From NCBI GenBank assembly GCA_037127255.1, contig JBANSL010000009.1, positions 25,384,475-25,448,474 of the forward strand: a stretch of DNA of 64,000 bases, in the 5' to 3' direction. The notes beneath the pieces are model-generated. The model had not been told where the DNA came from. It saw nothing but the letters and a program-made list of their open reading frames with translations, and searched no databases. Positions 56,584 to 64,000 of this stretch are shown piece after piece. This DNA is from Persicaria tinctoria. Its lineage: Eukaryota > Streptophyta > Magnoliopsida > Caryophyllales > Polygonaceae. The stretch's first letter is position 1; each line of letters starts with the position of its first letter. The position numbers and the translations under genes were made by a program.

Positions 56584-57652
56584 CAAACACCAATTGTCAC
56601 CAACTAAAAAACATTGTCACTACTCTATTATTCCTAAACAAAGAACATTATCACCCCCCTATTGTCATCAACCTACTTTAGTAAGCTGTTGTCACCAACA
56701 ATAAATTAGTTTTATCAACCTATTGTCATCAAAATATTATTTCAACAAATATTTGTCACCAGGACCATGTAATCACACAAAAAACTGTCATCACCATACT
56801 AACTACTTTAGTAATCTGTTGTCACCAACAATGAAATAGTGTCATCTTATTGTCATCAAAATATTTTTCAACAAGTATTTGTCACCAAGACCATATAATC
56901 ACAAAAAAAAAATTGTAATCACCATACTAAATATCACCAAGATAGTGTCACCAATAAAAAAAGATCGGAGAGATCTAGGTATACCATTAGAATTGACCTG
57001 TATTTTTCCACAACATATAATAGTTGCCGGGGGGTGAGAAGAATGAGATCATGATTGTAATCCGTTCATGAATCAATCATGATTGAAGAAATATATATAA
57101 AAAAATATAAAGCCATTTGATTAATGATTGGATTTGAATGAAAATGAAGAAGAGCAATAGGAAGAGAAAGATGAATCAATATAGTGCAATTACGATGGAG
57201 AAGCATCAAGTCTTCCAAATCTCAGGGATGTGGGGATCAATTGATGATAAGCCAATAATATAATTGAGATCCCTAATTTTTAGAGGAGCGTTATCGAGAG
57301 GGAAAGGGATGCCCGAAAATAATCAAATCAAAATATCAAAATATTTAATTAAATTTGCAATCAGCTCTATAAACGACAGAGTATCATTCATTCAACCTTG
57401 AAAGGGGACATCCACTGTAAATCAAAGCGTTCTCTACCGGATCTTGGAGACGACTGTCACGATCGTCGCCGACGATCGTCTCTCGATGGATGCAACAACT
57501 GTGTCGATTGGAGACTGTAGCGGTACGGTGGAATTCACCGACGCCTAAGAAGGCGATATATGGCGTCGGCAATGGAGATGGAGAGCAGAGGGAAACGAGG
57601 GAAAGGATCGCAGATCGTTGTTGGTTACCCTGAGGGATGGGAAGGGAATGGT
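56584..57652. other. MULE-1 right segment: motif array and a GC-rich piece
   Basis: 56584-56960 continues the ATTGTCACC motifs with a duplicated unit of about 130 bases ('gtaatctgttgtcaccaac...aatcac' at about 56680 and 56810). 57370-57640 is GC-richer (for example 'ggagacgactgtcacgatcg'), with only short ORFs and no recognised protein. It may be captured DNA. Confidence 0.55.
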
Positions 57653-57749
57653 AAAATATAAGGGGCAGTTTCTATACATGCCATATTTTTGGCTATATTA
57701 GGAAATTGTCCCCCACCCTCTTCATATTAGCAAAATGTCCACCCCTAAA

Positions 57750-58210
57750 ATAAAGTTGCTGAAATTTTTGTTTTCAGCAAAAAAAAAAATCAGCGAAATT
57801 TAGTTTTATTTTTTATTTTTTATTTTTTTTATTTTCGCATTTCTAGAGTTGCTGAAACGGAATTGCTGAAACCTCTGTGCCACCATCTGTTTTCATCAGT
57901 TTTTTTTTTCGCTTTATTTTTTCGTTTTTTTCCGCTTTTTTTTTCGCGTTTCCAGAGTTGCTGAAACCCCTGATTTCAGCACTGTTGTTGATGCTGAAAC
58001 CCGGATTTCCGCAACGTTGCTGATGCTGAAATTGTTGCTGAAACCGTGTTACGAGATATAAAATTTAGCCTATGCGGGATTTGAACCCACGTATTTGTGC
58101 ATAAGCACATTGCTCTACCATTGAGCTAGGAGGCTTTTAAAGGAGATTTAAAGCAAGTTCAACAACAACAATTTCAGCAAATTCTAGTTTTAAAGCAAGT
58201 TCAACAACAA
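57750..58210. repeat. TTGCTGAAA / TTTCAGCAA motif array of MULE-2
   Basis: '(g)ttgctgaaa' recurs about eight times on the plus strand (57750-58045). 'tttcagcaa' appears in the opposite orientation around 58165-58220 and again near 58810, on either side of the tRNA-like sequence. Confidence 0.75.
58067..58135 (-). ncRNA. tRNA-like sequence (probably a tRNA pseudogene)
   Basis: On the minus strand 69 bases show a tRNA layout. A box-A/D-arm (TAGCTCAATGGTAGAGC) has a perfect 4-bp stem and 7-base loop. A box-B/T-arm (GTGGGTTCAAATCCCGC) has a 5-bp stem. Acceptor ends AGCCT/AGGCT pair, but the next two pairs fail. The anticodon arm is abnormal: TGTGC and GCACA pair around only four bases (TTAT), so no standard 7-base anticodon loop forms. 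Hence tRNA-derived but probably not functional. It lies inside MULE-2 and could keep a Pol III promoter. Confidence 0.55.
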
Positions 58211-58219
58211 TTTCAGCAA

Positions 58220-59329
58220 AAAGAAGGACCAATGAGAGTGCCATACTTGAGCAATTTTCCCGATTGTGTAGTTAAAGTCTGCTTCTCAATATTAACATCA
58301 GTAACCGGGTCCTAATAAATCATATGTGGCAAAGAACAAAATATCACTTACAAATATTACACACAAGTAAGAAGAAAAAAAGGAAATAAACATTTTTTAA
58401 AAAAGCAATAAGAGACACTATATTGAGTTTAACATTAAAAGGCAGTTCATAAAATAAGTGCACTTTATATTGCTCCTACTGCTCCAACCCTTAAGTAGAA
58501 ATGTGTATTTAGTTTCATATATCTTTTCAGCAACCTTTTAAAGCTCTTATATGTATCCCCAGGCAACACACCTTCTTAAAGGTAATAAGTCATAAATATA
58601 TTTCACAGTATCCTGACACTAGATAGCAGCCTATATTCAGAAGAACAGAACCGGTGAGAACATATTTTAACATTCCACCATATTGCATATTGTTACCTTC
58701 TCTATATAAGTTCATTCTTATAGAAAATTAACAGTTATTCATTAAAATGCAGTGATATGAGTACCATGCAGGCTCTAATCGATCCAGGTCCCAACATATT
58801 ATTTGCATTTCAGCAAATTAATAGTTATTTGCATCCAACAAACATATATTATTTTGCTGAAATTAGCATACATATATTATTTTGATGAAATGAATGAATA
58901 GGCAATTAGCATACCTATAAGCCTGAATCAATAGGCAATTAGCATGCAGACAAACATTCAATAAAATTGTGAGATTGGAGGAGATTCAACGCAAATTCAG
59001 ATTGCTAATCGAAAAGAGACACAAATTCATATTTGAAAACCTAATATGTACCTGGATATGAGATGCGGACTAGAGTTCGGAGATCGGTGAGATGCGGAAA
59101 CAGACTATGGAAGAGAATCAGATTACTTCTCCGGCAACTTCACAGATCTCTCCAACACCGACGTTCTGCATCAGTGAGATGCGTAAATCTGAGATGATGA
59201 AACAGTGGATTTGAATATGATAGGTATCTAATGACGCGAAAATCTGAGATCTGCCTAGCGCTTGATCATTTGAATCAGATTCGATTCCTTCGAAGCTACC
59301 GATGTTCTGCATCAGATCCAAGTGTATCT
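58220..59329. other. MULE-2 interior without recognised genes
   Basis: AT-rich DNA with 'ataggcaattagcat' duplicated near 58898 and 58931, and 'gcatcagtgagatgcg' / 'gatgcgga' words near 59085-59190. The minus-strand ORF at 59118-59393 has no recognisable motif. Confidence 0.45.
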
Positions 59330-59800
59330 CAGCCCAGATGAGGGTCGTTAACCGCCCGCAACCGCCAGAACGCCCAATGAAGGATGACAACATCGATGCA
59401 CCCTAATTCGCTGTCGTGGAGGCGTCTCCGGTCGGGGCATTCCCTGCTTCCGACGCCGCGACGAGTACTTCTGGGAGCAGGCGGGATCTTACGGTGGTCG
59501 TTCCCGCCGCCATCTCCTGCGAAGCCGATCTTGAGATGAAGAAGCCGGCTGAGGAAGACAGCGAGACGAGGCGCCAGATCTGAGCCGTCATGGACAGCAA
59601 ACGGCGGGGATGATGGCAAGAGAGGAAGCGAGCCACCATGGACAGCAAAGACGACGACGATTTCACAGCCTCCGTCCAGATCCGGCGGTGGTGGTACGAA
59701 GAGGCGAGGCTGGTGACCGGAGGAGGAGGAGGGAGAGGAAAAGCGGGGGAGGGGTCGACTTGAAGAGAGCGAGATCTGAAACGGGAGTGCTGAAACGGCG
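59330..59800. other. GC-rich segment beside the right TIR of MULE-2
   Basis: An abrupt rise in GC content with overlapping ORFs of 85-96 residues in several frames, none recognised. 'gtcatggacagcaaacg' and 'accatggacagcaaaga' form a direct near-repeat (59587 and 59635). Its position next to a TIR parallels 8830-9433 and 10206-10770. It may be captured gene DNA. Confidence 0.5.
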
Positions 59801-60059
59801 ATGGATGTATAAAATTAGGGGGGTAATTTTGTCCAGAAAAAATTATGTGGATAAAACCCTAATTTGACAAAGGTGGGAGACACTCTCTAAATACAGGCCC
59901 AAAAATGGGTCCGTTGGGCAAATTTTCTCAAAATATAATGAGGGTATTGTGAGTATTATGAAAATATTATGGACACTTTCTTAATTGCTAAATAAAAATG
60001 GACATTTACCTAATTGAGCATTTTACATGGATATTTTACCAAATTTTTCCAAAAAAGTT

Positions 60060-60748
60060 TATGTGTGATTGTTATAGTTTAATTCAAAATATACAGAAGA
60101 TTAAGATAATGGAGCTTATGATTGAAGTGTGAAATTGGTGTTCGAATTGGGAGCACATGGATTGGCAATTGTATAATGCCCACCTCCCCACAACATAAAA
60201 GTCTCCCTTTGACAAGATTAGGTAACATGATCTCGTAATTACAAACTCTCTAATTTTATTAATTAATTAACTACCTTACAACTACCATGCATGCAATCTT
60301 CCCACTTCCTACCCAAATCCTCTAATTATTTTTTTCCAAAAAAGTTTGTGTGGTTGTTTTTTTTTATTCCCATAAACAATAAGACTTTCTTGTGATTTTA
60401 CTTACAAATAAAATAGGAAAATATTACTATTTTGGGTTGGTTCAGTAAAAAAGGACCCGAGGATAGTACCTAAAGGTTTCTGGTTCTAATTAATCCTACT
60501 CTAGGTACGTGGTTACTGAGGTTTATCTAGTCATTAACTTCAGGTCCATGAAATTAGTCGAGTGCTAGCTAGTAGCCTCAGATACCCATATAAACTAAAA
60601 TGAGGGGGGGGGGGGGGGGAATAGATCGTTTAAATGAATGAGTACGTTATTTTTTTTTGTTTTTTTATAAACAACAAATTCATTCAAATAACTTCAAAAA
60701 AAACCATTTAAAATTGCATAAAATAGCACGAACTTTGGGGGTGGTTCC
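60060..60748. other. spacer between MULE-1 and LARD-3, with a G16 run
   Basis: No gene is seen. Positions 60604-60619 are sixteen consecutive G residues. The rest is AT-rich unique-looking sequence. Confidence 0.5.
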
Positions 60749-61340
60749 TGTAAAGACCGGGAAATTTTATAATATTAAATTATTAAAATAGTGATTTATA
60801 ATCATTTCGGTTTCTAAGATTTGGGAGGTTGAAATTTCCGTCCTTGAGCTATTGATTTTACTCTAAATATTTTAAAATGAGTTACGGCATTATTTAGTTG
60901 AAAAATTAAAATATGCTTTATTTTCGCTTTCATATGCCGAGAAGTGAAAAATAATATTTGAATTTGATTACTAAATTTGGAATTAGAAAGTGAAGCGTTA
61001 ATTTTAATCGCGTCGAAATCAGACCGAGTAAGCAGGCTTTTGGATTTAGTCATTTATTTATTTTGGAGTAATTGAAATATATTTTAGGACCTCTTGCTTG
61101 TCCTTTTCTCCTCCCATCCGAATAGGCCAGTACTAGCAAAGCCTAGGTGTTCCTTGTCTTCTTCCCTATTTGGCAATTGCTTCCTATTTCAGACCACCTT
61201 GACTCTCCTTTTGATTCAAGAATTTACAGAAGGTCCCCTCCCTCTGATTTAGACACAACCCTCTCTTCACCTTTGCTTTCAAACACATACCCTTATTAGC
61301 TTTGTCATTTCATAGCCTCCCCTCTACCTTTTTGCTTCAA
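60749..61340 (+). repeat. LARD-3 5' LTR, partial
   Basis: The first ~400 bases follow the LARD-2 LTR (read on its own strand) with many substitutions, through 'cttgagctattgattttactctaaat' and the 'cggcat' region. Beyond about 61150 similarity fades and the boundary with interior is approximate. Confidence 0.7.
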
Positions 61341-63897
61341 AATCCATAGGTACATGTTGTTGGGACATGTATGTTTCGAGGATTGCGGCTATCGAGTACG
61401 ATATGACTTGCAAGCGGGATTGTTCTCCGTTTGAATTGCTAACCCTTTTGAATTTGTTGACGATGATATTGCACTGCCCTAGCGATGAGATTTACGTGTT
61501 GATGGGCTGACTTGATGATGATTGTTGCATGATTGTCTGTTGCCTATTATAATATGATTTGATGCCTTATAGTTCTAATGTGCCATGAAACCTTGATTAG
61601 TTGTTACATTGAGTTGCTAAGCATGATCTAAATTCCTTGCATATAAAATGTGAGTTGCAAATGCTGAGAAACCTGAACTATCTATTAGATAAGGTTATGA
61701 TGAAACATGCTAGCTTGACTTGATTATGTTCATATATGATGTTTGCAATGATTATTGAGCATGATGGTAAATTGAGACTGGTTGAATCCATGATGTTATG
61801 TTATGAATGCTAGTTGATATGATGTGGACCTTATGTTTGATGATTTTCATGATTGCTTCTTCCTTTAACATGTGGGGGAGGTCATTTGGTAGCGTGGTTG
61901 GAGAGTGGTGAAAGAATTTTGGGCGGTTGGGATGATCGATGGTACTAGAAGGTGAGTTGCAAGAGAGGGATGCTGGCTTAAGTAAGACTGGGTGAGCTTT
62001 GGGATTTTTGGGAGGCAATGTTGGTGGTTTTGATGAGCTTCTAGGTGATGTTGGTGATGCTTCGGGTAGTACGAGAAGTGTAAGGAAGGGCTCGTGAATA
62101 TTGAGGACATGGTATTAGAGGTACTTGGGTGTGAAGTTAGGGATATGAGTTGGGTTCTTAGAGGTGGATGGTGTGTGTGAGTGCTTGATGGAATGAGGGG
62201 TGAGATTGGAGTATCGAAATGAATTGGGATTTCTTCAGGGGTTTTTGTCGGAGTTAGTGTTGTTGAGTCTAGAAGAGGATTAACTTTGGCTTGAGAATGG
62301 AGATGAGTGAGTGGAGATTGTGTTTCATTTTGACTCGTATGATGTGATGATTTTCTTGATTATGTAATTTATTTATATCTGCTGACATGATGTTAGATAG
62401 TGGCCATGATAAAACCTGATATGGAATAACATTACCTATTGAAACACAATGTTAAAATCTAATTGGTAGTGACTAGTGTTATCATGATATATTGATGTTT
62501 TGCTATCATGTTATGTTGTGTTAGAAGCATTTTAGGACGTGTTTTGATATGATGTATGAAATAATGATGAGTATGAACTACGAGATAATGATGTGTTACT
62601 ATATGTAAGCATGATGTTTATTATGTGGTAGTAAGCATGATGTTGTAGTATACGGCTGACAAGCATGATTATTGGTTATGTAAATGATGAATATGACTTT
62701 AAGTATGATCATGATTAGTATATATGAGATAATGGTGCATGATTTCTAACTGATTGTCATTCGATCTTGTGATGAGTTAAGGGGATGTCTTTCAGAGCAT
62801 GCTGACATTTTGGTGATTTATATACTGTTTGATCTTCTTCTTTTTTCTGAATCTGAATAGCATGACTTTGTTGTGTTGATATGTTAACGTGATGAATCTG
62901 TTATACTTGTGTTGCAATACCGATATGCGATAGTGAGATTTGATGTGTACTGACGTACTAACCCCATAACATCTAACCCGTTGATTTCTGGACATGTGTG
63001 CTTACGTGATGAGCATTCGATTATGCACTTGTGATGCCTTCAGTATGATGTAGATATACTTTATGATTTGTAGTATGTTGAGGTTTGTTGTTCCTGTGTT
63101 ACTTGAGACTTGTTGGCATGTTTATGCTAAACGGTTATGTGATGGTTTGTGACTATGATAAGATGTGGGACTTGCCATGTGTGAGATGGCTTATGGTATT
63201 ATGCTTATATAAGAGTTGATGAAACTTTTGGTTATGGTACTTGTTGAGTTGTGAATGATGTTGCATGATTCAGAAACTAGGAAGAGAATATGGGATTAGC
63301 CCTTAGAGGTGGATGATTCCACCTCCTGATTTCTGAATTTCATTGATTGATATGCGGGAAACTGATTTGGTTTTGGGAGATTTTGACGAAATCTTGAGTT
63401 GAAGGAATTTGACTTGTTGGTGCAAAGTTCTTGGTTAAACGTCGGATTTGAAGATTTTGAACGATATAGAAAGGAAATAACTGGTTTTTAAAGAATAAAC
63501 GTTACCGAGAATTTCAACGATTTTAAGGCCAATCTTTTTCAATTGCGGAATCACACTTAAAACTTTTCAACCCGGGCTTGTATTATAACGCCTCGCGAAG
63601 TGGATGCAAGTATTTTATAGGGGCGCATATAGAATGCTTGCTAAGACCTAGTGGGGCGCTATAGTTACTTTCGAGTTATGATATAACCGAAAGGTCATGG
63701 TAAGGGTGCGGTAGGGGCCCATATCACATTCTTATTATGACCAATTGGGAATATTATGATCACGTTGAGGGTCATGTGAGGATCTCATGCGGGCCCCTAT
63801 GATATGCTTACGTGATCAATGGCATGATCCTTGGACTCACCAATTTAAAACTTCATCCCCTTGTTTTAGAGTGATTTTAGTCTCGGGAACGAGACTT
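61341..63897 (+). other. LARD-3 non-coding interior
   Basis: Rich in 'gatgatg', 'atgatatg' and 'catgat' words, the complement of the pattern in LARD-2. The last ~350 bases before the PPT are conserved in all three LARDs. The word 'ttagaggtggatg' recurs at 62158 and 63301. Only short ORFs are found. Confidence 0.65.
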
Positions 63898-63915
63898 GTT
63901 TTTAGAGGTGGATGA
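63898..63915 (+). promoter_or_regulatory. LARD-3 polypurine tract
   Basis: TTTTTAGAGGTGGATGA immediately before TGTAAAG, the same as in LARD-1 and LARD-2. Confidence 0.85.
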
Positions 63916-64000
63916 TGTAAAGACCGGGAAATTTTATAATATTAAATTATTAAAATAGTGATTTATAATCATTTGGGTTTCTAAGATTTGGGAGGTTGAA
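63916..64000 (+). repeat. LARD-3 3' LTR, first 85 bases
   Basis: TGTAAAGACCGGGAAATTTT and the following bases repeat 60749-60833 with one or two differences; the window then ends. Confidence 0.85.

Larger units (their letters stand above)
57662..59929. mobile_element. second MULE (MULE-2), 2.27 kb, nested in MULE-1
   Basis: A perfect 9-bp duplication AAAATATAA flanks it (57653-57661 and 59930-59938). The left end (GGGGCAGTTTCTATACATGCC) and the reverse complement of the right end (GAGAAAATTTGCCC) lead into TIRs that align for about 85 bases ('catttttgg', 'gtc(t/c)cccacc', 'aaattagg'), about two-thirds identical by eye. The interior holds TTGCTGAAA motifs, a tRNA-like sequence and a GC-rich segment. 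No transposase. Confidence 0.85.
47945..60050. mobile_element. large MULE (MULE-1), 12.1 kb with nested insertions
   Basis: The left end GGGTTAAATTTGGTGAATATCC and the reverse complement of the right end, GGAAAAATTTGGTAAAATATCC, begin TIRs of about 55 bases, both reaching 'taaatgtcc'. A perfect 9-bp duplication AAAAAAGTT flanks it (47936-47944 and 60051-60059), the Mutator signature. Without elements T and MULE-2 and their duplicated targets, about 3.4 kb remains. That remainder has no transposase and is full of GGTGACAAT / ATTGTCACC motifs, so it is non-autonomous. Confidence 0.9.
60749..64000 (+). mobile_element. LARD-3: third member of the LARD family, plus strand, truncated by window
   Basis: Starts with the LTR terminus TGTAAAGACCGGGAAATTTT, and the same terminus recurs at 63916 after the PPT. 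LTR-like sequence runs only to about 61340. It then jumps straight to interior sequence homologous to LARD-2 (61350-61450 against 37790-37880 reversed), so the rest of the 5' LTR and the PBS region are deleted. No coding region is seen. Confidence 0.8.

Noticed and set aside
58067..58135. Functional tRNA gene
   Set aside because: No standard 7-base anticodon loop can be formed and two acceptor pairs fail.

Overview
The window is plant nuclear DNA, most likely from a eudicot. Evidence: plant-type TTTAGGG telomeric units, plant LTR retrotransposons primed by tRNA-iMet or a Tat/Athila-type tRNA, an L1-type LINE with a C-terminal RNase H, several Mutator-like elements (MULEs), Stowaway and hAT MITEs, and Helitron ends. 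I find no intact host gene. Almost all of the sequence is transposons, and most of it is a nested stack that can be resolved from target-site duplications (TSDs). All calls come from reading the sequence; no database search was possible.

Layout. 1-1910: 3' end and 3' LTR of a Tat/Athila-like element. 2200-2434: Stowaway MITE. About 2531-9531: candidate Pack-MULE carrying the first exon of a 2-oxoglutarate-dependent dioxygenase (itself split by an 860-bp hAT MITE with an 8-bp TSD), broken exons of a second gene (possibly SUV2/ATRIP), and a block of tandem repeats. 10055-19107: two sister TIR elements (A and B) joined through TA/GA microsatellites; B carries a 5.0-kb LINE with an uninterrupted 1375-residue ORF2 and a 13-bp TSD. 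19261-19672: 3' end of an RTE-like LINE with a (TAA)n tail.

19673-47850: an array of Helitron-like units, holding a 385-bp MULE MITE and split by a Ty3/gypsy element 'G' (20778-47587, TSD GAGAG). G's gag is split by LARD-1 (23893-31480, TSD ATTAT). Its truncated pol is split by LARD-2 (32247-45259, TSD GAAGA), whose right LTR contains a truncated LINE. G's 3' LTR contains a 1.1-kb Helitron. LARD-1 and LARD-2 are non-coding LTR elements on the minus strand.

47945-60050: a 12.1-kb MULE (TSD AAAAAAGTT) containing a complete 6.5-kb non-autonomous LTR element 'T' (50107-56578, TSD GTCAC) and a second MULE (57662-59929, TSD AAAATATAA). 60749-64000: a third, plus-strand LARD copy, cut by the window end.

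Functionally this is parasites within parasites. Probable coding-competent machinery is limited to the LINE ORF2. G, T, the LARDs, the MULEs and the Helitrons would all need enzymes supplied from elsewhere. The most interesting material is the chimeric gene-capturing MULE, the recurring design of the MULEs (family-specific short motifs in both orientations plus a GC-rich segment beside a terminus), the (TA)n-associated A/B family, and the inverted telomeric-repeat palindrome inside the large MULE.
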